Shown here piece after piece: positions 7,814-15,730 of a stretch of DNA of 32,290 nt. The notes under the pieces were generated by a model, which did not search any database, was not told where the DNA came from, and saw nothing but the letters and a program-made list of their open reading frames with translations. Each line of letters opens with the position of its first letter. Position 1 is the stretch's first letter. Origin of the DNA: UBA6109 sp035366835 (GTDB taxonomy: Bacteria > Desulfobacterota > Syntrophia > Syntrophales > UBA6109); the NCBI GenBank assembly GCA_035366835.1, contig DAOSIS010000036.1:1-32290 (forward strand). The letters are read 5' to 3'. The position numbers were made by a program, and so were the translations under genes.

Positions 7814-8793
7814 CGGGTATTCCCTCTCTTTTCCTGTACCTGTCCGACCGTGCGCCGATACCATTCAATCGTATCCTTCAGTCCCTCTCTGAGACTTACC
7901 TCGGGTTCAAAGCCCAGGATTCGTCTTGCCTTGCCCGTATCCACGACCCGGACCGGAATGGCCGTGGGTTTGGAGGCATCGAAGACAATCCGGGCTCTCT
8001 TGTGGTCTGCCTCTCTCAGGATTATCTCGACGACTTCCCGGATGGTAACCCCTCGGCCATAGCCGATATTCACGGGATCGCATTCCGCATATGCCTGCAA
8101 CGCCAGGAGACACCCCTTGGCCAGGTCTCGAACGTGAAGAAAATCCCGAACCTCGCCGCCGCTGCCCCAGACAACGAAAGGATCTTCTTTTTCGAGCGCC
8201 CGCCGCACCAAGGCCGGAATGACATGTCCCCTTGCCGGATCGAAGTTGTCCCGCCTCCCGTAGACGGCCGTCGGCCGGACCAGTGCGATCTTCATCTCCG
8301 ACTGCCCATGGACGAACTCCGCCAGGCGTTCTAGATAGCGCCGCATCCAGCCATAACCGAAATAGCCCGGGAAGGTCGGCCCGCTCCACATCTCTTCTTC
8401 TTTCACGGGATGACTGGCAACGGGGTATCCCGTGCTGCTCCCGAAAAGGAGGAATCTCTTGGCACCCGCCTTCCACCCGGCTTCGAGCATCAGGGAAGTC
8501 ATGATCAGGTTTGGGGTGATGGCGCTCATGACCTGACTTCCCTTCAACCCCGCCGCGCCGACGCATCCCGCGGCGTGAAAGATGAAGTCCATCCCCTCCG
8601 CAGCTCTGAGGCAATCCTGGGCCGTCGTCAAGTCGGCCTCACAGAAATCGAAGTCGCCGCTGTCGACGGGCATCGGCCGTCTGTGAACGGTCACGCGGAC
8701 GAGGGTGCCCTGCTCTTGAAGGGCTTGCGCGATATGGCTGCCCACGAAGCCGCTCCCACCGGTGACCAGCACCTTTTTCCCTTTATAGAACAT
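7810..8793 (-). CDS. extended SDR, GDP-fucose-synthase-like (copy B)
   Basis: This is a 327-residue SDR with TGGSGFVGSH as the NAD(P) site and FGSSTGYP as the Ser-containing strand. The catalytic pair reads YGWMR (Tyr147, Arg151), so the usual lysine is an arginine. It shares the NFDP-IPALVRR-VWGSGG-RDF pattern with the SDRs at 6815 and 11319, so the three are paralogues. The start at 8793 gives the standard N-terminus MFYKGKKVLVTGG; upstream sequence is repeat DNA. It overlaps copy A by the four bases ATGA. It probably acts on a GDP-linked keto-sugar. A block of REP-like repeats (8831-8918) separates it from the transketolase genes, so the operon may be weakly insulated here. Confidence 0.75.
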   Translation of the reverse strand: MFYKGKKVLVTGGSGFVGSHIAQALQEQGTLVRVTVHRRPMPVDSGDFDFCEADLTTAQDCLRAAEGMDFIFHAAGCVGAAGLKGSQVMSAITPNLIMTSLMLEAGWKAGAKRFLLFGSSTGYPVASHPVKEEEMWSGPTFPGYFGYGWMRRYLERLAEFVHGQSEMKIALVRPTAVYGRRDNFDPARGHVIPALVRRALEKEDPFVVWGSGGEVRDFLHVRDLAKGCLLALQAYAECDPVNIGYGRGVTIREVVEIILREADHKRARIVFDASKPTAIPVRVVDTGKARRILGFEPEVSLREGLKDTIEWYRRTVGQVQEKRGNTR

Positions 8794-8830
8794 CGTCCGC
8801 TTCTTTCGAGTAACCGGGCGTATTGAAGCT

Positions 8831-8850
8831 CTCCGGAGCAAGCTCCGGAG
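8831..8850. repeat. REP-like palindrome, GCAAGC core
   Basis: CTCCGGAGC, AA, GCTCCGGAG is a perfect 9-bp inverted repeat around an AA spacer. It is followed at 8851-8879 by a second imperfect inverted repeat (ATCTTCG then CGAAGAGAT). It lies in the 144-bp gap between the transketolase C-terminal gene and SDR copy B and can fold in the RNA as a stabilising or terminating hairpin. Confidence 0.7.
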
Positions 8851-8898
8851 AATCTTCGATCCCCAACGAAGAGATCTTAAACATGATTCGCTCGCTTA

Positions 8899-8918
8899 CC
8901 CCGCAGCAAGCTGCGGGG
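8899..8918. repeat. REP-like palindrome, GCAAGC core
   Basis: CCCCGCAGC, AA, GCTGCGGGG is a perfect 9-bp inverted repeat with the same AA-centred GCAAGC core as the element 50 bp away. Flanking GATTCGCTCGCTTA and GATGCGCTCGCTGCC share CGCTCGCT, so the repeat unit is longer than the palindrome. A pair of palindromes in one gap recalls the clustered REP/BIME arrangement. Confidence 0.7.
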
Positions 8919-8937
8919 GATGCGCTCGCTGCCGGAT

Positions 8938-9801
8938 TCAAGAAACCAGCTGTTTCAAATATGCCCTGATGGAATCAACATCCAGGCCCAGCGTCCGCCG
9001 GACATCCTGCAGCGTGCCGTAGCAGCAGTGAAACCTGTCGGATACTCCGTAAGAGACGGTCTTCACGTTGGGAACCTCGCAGATCGCCGCCTGCAAACCG
9101 AAGGCGTCCTGAATGACCACGATCTGCGTGTCCTGGTACCTGCGGATCAGGTCTCTGTCGATGGGTTTGATCGTGTGAAAGTAGACGAGATTTACGTTCA
9201 ATCCCCTGCAGGCTGCGTGGACATTCTCCAGTATGGGTCCCGCAGTCATGACGGTCACGTCGGATCGCCGGTCCTCGATGACGACCCCTTTCCCGAAGGC
9301 TACGGGGATGTCGATGGCATGAGGATGATCAGACAGGCGGAAATAGGTGGCCTTTCCGTTGCGGTACTGGCTGCGTATCAGGACGTCGAGTTCTTTTCTC
9401 GATCCGGGCTGAAGGACCTCCATTTCGGGCAGCAGTCTCAGGATGGCCAGGTCCGTGTAGGCATGGTGCGTGGCGCCATCCCAGGCATAGTCGAAGGAGG
9501 CGCCGCAGGAGACGATATTCCCACCGAATCGGTTGTAGCACATGTCCAGCTTGATTTGCTCGTAGCTCCTCTCCGTGATGAAGGGCGCGATGGTATGAAC
9601 AAAGGGGAAGATCCCTTGGGCGCTCAAACCGGCACCGACGCTGATCATCGTATTCTCGCAGATGCCGAGATTGTAAAATCGGTCCGGATATTTTTCCTTG
9701 AAGTCATTGAAGAGATAAACACTGACATCGCCGAATATCATGACGATGTCAGGATCACGGGATGCCAGATCCATGATTGTGTCCCTAAACTGCCGCCTCA
9801 T
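8938..9801 (-). CDS. transketolase-like, C-terminal half
   Basis: This is a 287-residue protein containing the pyrimidine-binding and C-terminal domains of transketolase. LGICENTMISVGAG holds the conserved catalytic glutamate (Glu49) that activates thiamine diphosphate, and the last ~120 residues are the transketolase C domain. It overlaps the N-terminal-half gene by 17 bp and must work as a heteromer with it. Split transketolases move a two-carbon ketol unit between sugars. In a heptose operon the likely task is making sedoheptulose 7-phosphate or attaching a two-carbon branch to a keto-sugar. A 1-deoxyxylulose-phosphate-synthase-like reaction is less likely. The substrate is inferred, not seen. 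Confidence 0.85.
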   Translation of the reverse strand: MRRQFRDTIMDLASRDPDIVMIFGDVSVYLFNDFKEKYPDRFYNLGICENTMISVGAGLSAQGIFPFVHTIAPFITERSYEQIKLDMCYNRFGGNIVSCGASFDYAWDGATHHAYTDLAILRLLPEMEVLQPGSRKELDVLIRSQYRNGKATYFRLSDHPHAIDIPVAFGKGVVIEDRRSDVTVMTAGPILENVHAACRGLNVNLVYFHTIKPIDRDLIRRYQDTQIVVIQDAFGLQAAICEVPNVKTVSYGVSDRFHCCYGTLQDVRRTLGLDVDSIRAYLKQLVS

Positions 9802-10567
9802 CCAGTTCCCTCGTCAATGTCTTGTATTCTTCATCGTTCGGAGATTTTCGATGCCATTCGTACTGCCCCTTGATCAGGGTGCTGCAGCCAAAACCCTTGC
9901 AGGTGTGGGCGACAATGACATGGACCTGCCCGGCCCTCTTTGAGAGGGCCTCTTTTAACGCATTGACGTCGTGACCCTCTGTTTCGGTGACGTAGCAATC
10001 AAAAGCCCGGAATTTGTCTGCTGCATTCCTTATCTGAAGGCCCCTGCCGTGTGACTGATTGTCGTCGTAGATAATGGCCAGATTATTCAGCTTGAGATGG
10101 CTGGCCACCAATGTCGATTCCCACACGGAACCTTCGTTGGCCTCGCCGTCTCCGATGAGCGTCACGACCCTGCGGTCGCTTCTGCGGATCTTCAGAGCGA
10201 GCGCCATACCGACTGCCAGTCCGATCCCATGCCCCAGAGATCCCGTGGACGCCTCGATGCCGGCCACCTTGAAGCGGTCTGCATGACAGCCAAAAGTCGA
10301 CCCGAAGGACCCAAAAGAAACCAAGCCCTGCCCTGGGAAATAGCCGTGATGAGCCAGGACGCAGTAATGGGCGAGGGCGCCGTGGCCCTTGCTCAGGATG
10401 AAGATGTCGCGATCTTCCCAGAGGGGGCGGCGTGGATCATGCCTGATGGACTCATAAACGGCATAGAGGCTTTCCACGATGGAAAAGCACGTGGGGATAT
10501 GGCCGTGGCCGCTTTCCTTCGCGATCCTCAGAATTTCTTTCCGTATGCCCTTGCAGACCTCGTTCAT
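9785..10567 (-). CDS. transketolase-like, N-terminal half
   Basis: This is a 260-residue protein with the thiamine-diphosphate-binding domain of transketolase. SGHGHIPTCFS near residue 20 and SKGHGALAHY near 59-68 are family motifs, and the cofactor/Mg motif is GDG at 139-141 with Asn170 in IYDDNQ. The ATG at 10567 overlaps the TGA of the TylF-like gene as ATGA, so translation is coupled. The frame extends 38 codons upstream, but that part would lie inside the methyltransferase gene. Together with the C-terminal half it makes a complete enzyme of about 547 residues, shorter than one-piece transketolases (about 660). It is embedded in sugar-nucleotide genes rather than a pentose-phosphate cluster. 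Confidence 0.87.
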   Translation of the reverse strand: MNEVCKGIRKEILRIAKESGHGHIPTCFSIVESLYAVYESIRHDPRRPLWEDRDIFILSKGHGALAHYCVLAHHGYFPGQGLVSFGSFGSTFGCHADRFKVAGIEASTGSLGHGIGLAVGMALALKIRRSDRRVVTLIGDGEANEGSVWESTLVASHLKLNNLAIIYDDNQSHGRGLQIRNAADKFRAFDCYVTETEGHDVNALKEALSKRAGQVHVIVAHTCKGFGCSTLIKGQYEWHRKSPNDEEYKTLTRELDEAAV

Positions 10568-11322
10568 TCGATCTCCATGTAGGAGATTCTCGCAGTCATC
10601 GGAAGTCTCCTGATCCGGACATTGTTTAGGCCGAATACCTCGCTCAGCGCGATCGTCTCTCCGGGGAATATGTCGTCGCACAATTCATCGAAGACCAGAA
10701 TGCTCCCCTTGGACAGATGAGGTTTTACCGTCTCCAGCGCAACTCTGGTCGGCCGATAGATGTCAAAATCGAATATGGCCAGAGAGACGATCGTTTCCGG
10801 ATGCTTCTCGAAATATTCGGGAATCGTTTCCGCGGCGTCCCCCTTGACGAGTTCGTATTTTTTTAGATGAGGAATGGGATTCAGATTCTCCTGCAGGGAC
10901 AGGATTTCATCGAGAAAACGATCGTATCTTTCCGTCACGGAGAAAGATCCGTCTGTACATTTGCACCGTTCACCGTCCTTCTCACCAATCCCGACGAACC
11001 CCTTGAATGTGTCGAAACCGATAACCTTCCGGTGCCGGTTGAACGGTTCAAAGATGCCCCTCAGGGCGGACATCAGAGACAGCGTCTGGCCCCACCTCAC
11101 GCCGAACTCCATGATGACGCCGTGGGTGTGGAGAATTTTTTGATAGACCTCGTAGAAGAACAGGATCCGCGACAGGGCTTTCGACGTCAGGAACAATCCC
11201 AGGTTGGGAAGGATCTCGTCGTCCGGAAGCGGCGAACGCCGAAATTGTTTCACCAGGCGACCGAGGCTTTCCTTCTCGTCTGTACTCGAGAGAACAATGG
11301 CATCGTGCTTTTCCGTTTTCAT
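10564..11322 (-). CDS. TylF/MycF-like O-methyltransferase
   Basis: This is a 252-residue SAM-dependent methyltransferase of the macrocin O-methyltransferase (TylF) family. VIMEFGVRWGQTL is motif I, KVIGFDTFKGF is the characteristic acidic and phenylalanine-rich motif, and AIFDFDIYRPT plus VFDELCDD supply the acidic metal-site residues typical of TylF/MycF. TylF enzymes methylate sugar hydroxyls, and relatives in O-antigen loci methylate NDP-sugars or glycan ends. The start at 11322 overlaps the upstream SDR stop as ATGA; a longer frame lies inside that SDR. It is likely to O-methylate the special sugar made by this operon. The position methylated is unknown. Confidence 0.8.
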   Translation of the reverse strand: MKTEKHDAIVLSSTDEKESLGRLVKQFRRSPLPDDEILPNLGLFLTSKALSRILFFYEVYQKILHTHGVIMEFGVRWGQTLSLMSALRGIFEPFNRHRKVIGFDTFKGFVGIGEKDGERCKCTDGSFSVTERYDRFLDEILSLQENLNPIPHLKKYELVKGDAAETIPEYFEKHPETIVSLAIFDFDIYRPTRVALETVKPHLSKGSILVFDELCDDIFPGETIALSEVFGLNNVRIRRLPMTARISYMEIE

Positions 11323-12296
11323 TTCTTCCACCAATCCTTGTTGTTGATCCACCACTCGGTGGTTTCCCGAATCCCTTCCTCCAGGGTCTTCGCAGGACGC
11401 CACCCGATCGCCTCCCGTATCTTGGAGCAATCGAGCGCCCGGAACGGAATGGTCGCCGGTGCCTGTTCCAAGTAGGTGATGGTCTTCGGTCGATGCCCTG
11501 AACATTTCAGGGCCAAGGCTACGACCTCCCCGACGGTCGTCGTGATCCCGGCGCCGACGTTGAACGTGTCGTACTTGATGCTGCTGTCATCGAGCAGTTG
11601 GACAACGGCCCGCGCAAAATCTTCTCCGTAGACGACATCGCGTACAACGCCCGCGTGGCCCCAGACCTCGAAGGGATCTCCCCGGTCAACGGCTTTCCGG
11701 ATGATGGCAGGAATGAAATTGGATGCCGCCGGATCGAATTTCGCATAAGGCCCGTACAGATTCGCTGCCCTCACCGTGATGATGTCGATGCCTTTTCTAT
11801 CATGCCAGAACCGGCACAGCTTCTCGGCGAATCTCTTTTCCCAGCCGACGCCCAGATAGAACACGGGAGGGTCCGCGTTCAAGTCCAACTGGTCTTCGCG
11901 GATAAAACCGGCAAACTCCTGGTAGACCGATGCCGTGCTGATGAAGACGACCCGTTCCAGGTTCGCGAGACAAAAGGATTCCAACATCTGGGCATCCATG
12001 ACGGCATTGTTCGTAACCTGCTTCTCCGGAGAAAGGATCGTCCCCTGGGCGCCCGCTGTGTTGGCGGCAGCCGTGACGGCACAATCGCACCCCTGGATCA
12101 TCCTGCGGCAGTCCTCTCTGGAACGGAGGTCTCCGCGAACGTACTCGACCCTCTCGTGCTTTACGAAGGGAGGGGTCCGGTGGTAGGCCGCCCTGATCTG
12201 GACGTCGGGATATTGATCGACCAGGCATCGGATCACGCTCGAACCGGCCAGCCCCGTCGCCCCCGCCAGAAAGACCGTCTTGCCCTTCAAGTACAT
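11319..12296 (-). CDS. extended SDR, GDP-fucose-synthase-like (copy C)
   Basis: This is a 325-residue SDR, the third paralogue with the NFDP/KFDP-IPAIIRK-VWG-RDV pattern. The nucleotide site is AGATGLAG (residues 11-18). The active-site strand reads ISTASVYQ. The YxxxK position reads VGWEK (Val150, Lys154), so the tyrosine is absent, and Tyr147 three residues earlier might substitute. AAGGA precedes the ATG at 12296, and the 38-bp gap after the dehydratase gene contains no other signal. It overlaps the TylF-like gene by ATGA. It is probably a reductase, epimerase or non-catalytic partner working on the dehydratase product. I cannot separate these roles by eye. Confidence 0.75.
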   Translation of the reverse strand: MYLKGKTVFLAGATGLAGSSVIRCLVDQYPDVQIRAAYHRTPPFVKHERVEYVRGDLRSREDCRRMIQGCDCAVTAAANTAGAQGTILSPEKQVTNNAVMDAQMLESFCLANLERVVFISTASVYQEFAGFIREDQLDLNADPPVFYLGVGWEKRFAEKLCRFWHDRKGIDIITVRAANLYGPYAKFDPAASNFIPAIIRKAVDRGDPFEVWGHAGVVRDVVYGEDFARAVVQLLDDSSIKYDTFNVGAGITTTVGEVVALALKCSGHRPKTITYLEQAPATIPFRALDCSKIREAIGWRPAKTLEEGIRETTEWWINNKDWWKK

Positions 12297-12334
12297 GTTT
12301 CGTCCTTCAGGGACATTCCCGTCATGGCGTGTCC

Positions 12335-13327
12335 CTATTTCACCACCGTCAGGGACTTCCAGGGATTCCGGGACAGTTCGTCGCGCCAGTACTCCAGCAT
12401 GTCTGCCAGTGTCTTTTCGAAGGGGATCTCCGGAACCCATCCGGTCTTGGCGTGGAACTTCTCCGTGCTGGGAATCTGCAGAGTCACATCGGAAGGCCTG
12501 AAAAGCCGGGCCTCCTCGCGAATCTCGAACTTCGTCTTGGACAGAGAAAGCAATAGGTCCAGGGCTTCGCCGATGGTCATCGTCCTCTGCCCCCCGATGT
12601 TGTAGACTTCTCCCGGTTCACACAGGTTGACCAGCAGCCAGTAGGCCCGCACGGCATCCCTTACGTCACAGAATGTCCTCACAGACTTCAGATTGCCGAC
12701 ATGAATGATGGCCTCTTTCATCCCTTTTTCGGCCGCCGCCACCTGCTTTGCGAAAAAAGACAGCGCAAAGACGTCGCCGCGTCTCGGGCCGGTGTGTGTG
12801 AACATTCTCGTCCGAATGGTTCTGATGCCGTGGGATACCCAATACTGAAACGCAACCATATCCTCTCCGACTTTGCTCACCGCGTAGGGAGACGCGGGTC
12901 GCAAAGGACAGGTTTCCCTGATGGGGATGTCGGCCGCACTGACCTGGCCGTAGACTTCCGACGACGAACAGACATGAATGACCGGGTCTATTTTCAGGAG
13001 TCGGACGGCTTCCAAGAGGTTGGCTGTGCCGATGACGTTGGACCAGAGGGTCTGTATCGGTGAGTTAAAACTTGTTAGGACATAACTCTGTGCAGCCAAG
13101 TGGAAAATCACATCCGGTTTGATGGAATCCAGGTGCCGGATCAGCGCGCTCAAATCACACAGATCGGCTTCCATCAACGAGACCTTATCGTAGATGCCGG
13201 CCAGGTTCTCACGCGGACTTCGCCAGCGGCAAAGGCCGTAAACCTCATGCCCCTCGCCTCTCTGCAGAACATATTCAGCGAGGTGACTCCCGACGAATCC
13301 GGTAATTCCGGTGATGAGAATTCTCAC
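12335..13327 (-). CDS. GDP-sugar 4,6-dehydratase (GMD/DmhA-like)
   Basis: This is a 330-residue extended SDR most like GDP-mannose 4,6-dehydratase and the GDP-heptose 4,6-dehydratases (DmhA, WcbK). The NAD(P) motif is TGITGFVG at residues 6-13. The active site is complete: SSSEVYG (Ser122-Ser123-Glu124, the Glu being diagnostic of dehydratases) and YAVSK (Tyr148, Lys152). The reaction removes water to give a GDP-4-keto-6-deoxy sugar. With hddA and hddC downstream, GDP-D-glycero-D-manno-heptose is the likeliest substrate, though GDP-mannose cannot be excluded. The start is GTG at 13327 with AGAGG upstream. It is the only SDR in the operon with all canonical catalytic residues, so it probably starts the remodelling sequence. 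Confidence 0.82.
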   Translation of the reverse strand: MRILITGITGFVGSHLAEYVLQRGEGHEVYGLCRWRSPRENLAGIYDKVSLMEADLCDLSALIRHLDSIKPDVIFHLAAQSYVLTSFNSPIQTLWSNVIGTANLLEAVRLLKIDPVIHVCSSSEVYGQVSAADIPIRETCPLRPASPYAVSKVGEDMVAFQYWVSHGIRTIRTRMFTHTGPRRGDVFALSFFAKQVAAAEKGMKEAIIHVGNLKSVRTFCDVRDAVRAYWLLVNLCEPGEVYNIGGQRTMTIGEALDLLLSLSKTKFEIREEARLFRPSDVTLQIPSTEKFHAKTGWVPEIPFEKTLADMLEYWRDELSRNPWKSLTVVK

Positions 13328-13512
13328 AGTCTCAACCTCTTCACGAGCAAGTCTGAACCCCTGTCCCGGGCAAGGTGGGTTCTATATCACAACATTCCGA
13401 TCAATAGAATCCGAATCACGCGAGAAACGAACGGTCATCTGCGGCGAGAAGCCGGCAAGCTCTGGTGGCACTGAAAGGATCGATACAGCTATCTTGCTGA
13501 AACAACAAGCGA

Positions 13513-14271
13513 TCACCGTTTCGTAAGCTCGAAGATGCCGCAGCCGTAACGGCAGGAATAGTTGTCTGCCACCGCCTTTCCCTCCAAAGGGACATCCGCG
13601 AAAAGCTTTCCCGCATCGTCGACGTAGGAAAAAGATTCGAGCCTGTACCGTCCCTCAAAGAGCTGGAGCAAATACTTCAGCGAAAAGACGCGGTGGGCGT
13701 CGAACTCGATCCTCTGCTCCCCGATGGGTACGGAGAGATACAGCCTTCCCCCTGTCTTGAGCATCCCGGAGATGTTCCGGAGGCCCTTGATGTGGCCGCT
13801 GTAATCGACGGGGTCGCCGTACCGGCCCAAGCCGAAATGTTCGAGGGCATGCAGGCAGGAGACGGAATCGCAATAGTCCCGAAGCGGGAAATGGTCGTCC
13901 ATGATATCGGCGCGGCGGAAGCGGATGTTGGGAATGTCGAGCCGCAGGTCGCGGATATCGAGGACCTCGATTTCCCGGAAGGCCGCCACGTGCGCCACGA
14001 AGCCGTCGATCCTCGAGCCGACGTCCACGTGCTTGAGCGGCCGATTCCGGAACACCCGTTGCGCCACCAGCAGGTCCTGGTGGAAATAGTGCCCCGATGC
14101 TTCCCCGCTCTCCTTGTAGCGGTCCTCCACGCAGGGATACATCTCTCCGAAGGGGAATTCGCCGTCCCGGCCTGCCTGTTTCTTTATCGTCCGATAGTTT
14201 CTGAGAAAGACGGGCATGCCGCGCAGGAAGACAAACAGGGGGACACCCTTCACAAGAAGCCGGAAGCGCAT
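13513..14271 (-). CDS. DUF268-family methyltransferase-like protein
   Basis: This is a 252-residue protein matching the DUF268 pattern: HVDVGSRIDGFVAHV, then LDIRDL, then SCLHALEHFGLGRYGD, then GGRLYLSVPIGE. These correspond to class I methyltransferase motifs (SAM loop, acidic end of beta-2, post-motif), so SAM-dependent methyl transfer is likely, but the family has no settled function. The N-terminal ~25 residues are hydrophobic and basic (LLVKGVPLFVFLRG) and may associate with the membrane. DUF268 members are common in glycan loci. It is the first gene of the minus-strand operon, preceded by a candidate promoter at 14306-14333. The 185-bp gap to the next gene (13328-13512) holds no further gene I can support. 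Confidence 0.75.
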   Translation of the reverse strand: MRFRLLVKGVPLFVFLRGMPVFLRNYRTIKKQAGRDGEFPFGEMYPCVEDRYKESGEASGHYFHQDLLVAQRVFRNRPLKHVDVGSRIDGFVAHVAAFREIEVLDIRDLRLDIPNIRFRRADIMDDHFPLRDYCDSVSCLHALEHFGLGRYGDPVDYSGHIKGLRNISGMLKTGGRLYLSVPIGEQRIEFDAHRVFSLKYLLQLFEGRYRLESFSYVDDAGKLFADVPLEGKAVADNYSCRYGCGIFELTKR

Positions 14272-14305
14272 GGGAGGTCAATTCCTCATTTTCTTGATTG
14301 TTTTT

Positions 14306-14333
14306 TCCATAACACAAACGAGGCCCCGTGCAA
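14306..14333 (-). promoter_or_regulatory. candidate sigma70 promoter, heptose operon
   Basis: Read on the minus strand, TTGCAC (14328-14333) and TATGGA (14306-14311) are separated by 16 bp and lie about 40 bp before the ATG of the first operon gene. A perfect 10-bp palindrome AAATCGATTT at 14340-14349 sits just upstream and could be an operator. The region (14272-14422) is shared with the divergent ligase gene and is A/T-rich compared with its surroundings. Confidence 0.35.
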
Positions 14334-14422
14334 ATCGTGAAATCGATTTGAAAATGTGATAGTTGAAACCAGTAATTTGACCTAATGCGTTCATTCTGCA
14401 GTCTGGGACACCTGTCGAAAGT

Positions 14423-15712
14423 ATGGAAGAAGCACGAAACAGCACGGCTACCGAAAGATTTTATGCCTTCCTGAACCAATGCATCCCCTGGCTGATCGGC
14501 ATCTTTCTTTTTTTCAACCCCTTCCCGCACACGACGGCTGTCAAGGAGATCAGCTTCTATCTCTCCCTGCTTTTCTTTCTTGTTCTGCTTTTTGCGAGGA
14601 AGAGAGGCTTCTCTTTCCGTACGCCCCTCTCGATTCCCTTCGCCCTATTCGTCATCTGGAGCTGCATCGGGCTTTTCTTTGCCCTGAACAAGCCTAACTC
14701 ATTTCACGATATCTACGCCCACTTGCTGAAACATCTGTTCGTCTTCTACATCGTCGTCAATTTCTTCTCATCGGAAAAAAGATTTCAAGCGATCTTATGG
14801 GTTTTCATCATATCCACCGGGATTCTCATTTTCATTTTGTTGATTCATGAGTACGCGATTCTGCATCGACCGCTCCGCGAATTGTTCGGGCTGTATTTTC
14901 CCGAGATAGCGCCGAACATCATCGCGCTGCTGACGCTGTTCAGCATGCTCTTGTCGATCTCCCTGATCAGGGACGTGAATCCGACCTATCGCAATATCGT
15001 CCTGATCGCATCCGTCTGTCTTTCGGCGTTTGCGACGGCGGCGACGCAGGCAAGGAGCGCCATCCTTGCCATGATCGGCGCGATCGCTGTTATTTTTCCG
15101 CGTAGAAAAAAAATCCTCCTGTGGTTTTGCGTCATTACGGTCGCTCTTGCAGCGGCATTCATGCCCATCAAAGACCGGTTCACGCTGGATGCGATGCGGC
15201 AGAAGATGAAAGACGATCATCGGCTGAGCATATGGTTATGCTACGCCGAGATCATCAAGGATCACCCCATCGTCGGCGTCGGCTTCGGGATGCAGACCTG
15301 CTACGATGACAAAATGCTGATGAAATACAACCAAAGGGTCCCGGAACAATACCGGATGACGCATCTTTATAACGCCCCCCACAATCTCCTCGTCGATACC
15401 GCCACGCGCACCGGACTTGTCGGACTGGCCCTGTTTCTCTATATCCTCTTTTCCTTCGTGAAAATGGGATGGCATCTGATCCGCAGGGGGCGGAATGAAT
15501 TCATCAGGGACTGGAGCCTCTGCATCATGGGGACGTTCGTCGCCGTTTTCATCCAGGGGATGTTCGAAAACACCCTCAGCGGTCCCCCGGCCGTCATCCT
15601 GTACAGCATCTTCGCCATGATGACCATCCTTTGGCGGATGCAACACGAACCATCGGGCGCGCCCCGGACCGGCGCACCGGCACCGGACGCACCCGGCAAA
15701 GCGAATCCCTGA
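14423..15712 (+). CDS. O-antigen ligase/polymerase (WaaL/Wzy-like)
   Basis: This is a 429-residue polytopic inner-membrane protein with about eleven hydrophobic helices spread over its whole length. It carries the Wzy_C/WaaL signature: TQARSAI near residue 207 with the conserved arginine, and a periplasmic loop ending in PHNLLVDTATRTGLVG, with the key histidine near residue 320. These proteins attach undecaprenyl-linked glycan to lipid A-core or polymerise repeat units in the periplasm. Ligase and polymerase cannot be told apart from sequence alone. It starts the plus-strand assembly operon, divergent from the sugar operon, and the next gene begins 18 bp after its stop. No obvious Wzx, Wzz or ABC exporter is present in the window. 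Confidence 0.82.
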   Translation: MEEARNSTATERFYAFLNQCIPWLIGIFLFFNPFPHTTAVKEISFYLSLLFFLVLLFARKRGFSFRTPLSIPFALFVIWSCIGLFFALNKPNSFHDIYAHLLKHLFVFYIVVNFFSSEKRFQAILWVFIISTGILIFILLIHEYAILHRPLRELFGLYFPEIAPNIIALLTLFSMLLSISLIRDVNPTYRNIVLIASVCLSAFATAATQARSAILAMIGAIAVIFPRRKKILLWFCVITVALAAAFMPIKDRFTLDAMRQKMKDDHRLSIWLCYAEIIKDHPIVGVGFGMQTCYDDKMLMKYNQRVPEQYRMTHLYNAPHNLLVDTATRTGLVGLALFLYILFSFVKMGWHLIRRGRNEFIRDWSLCIMGTFVAVFIQGMFENTLSGPPAVILYSIFAMMTILWRMQHEPSGAPRTGAPAPDAPGKANP

Positions 15713-15730
15713 AGGCGGAAGGCCGGCGAT

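Noticed and set aside
8821..8940. CRISPR array
   Set aside because: The two palindromes differ in arm sequence, the spacing is not regular, and there is no third unit in series.
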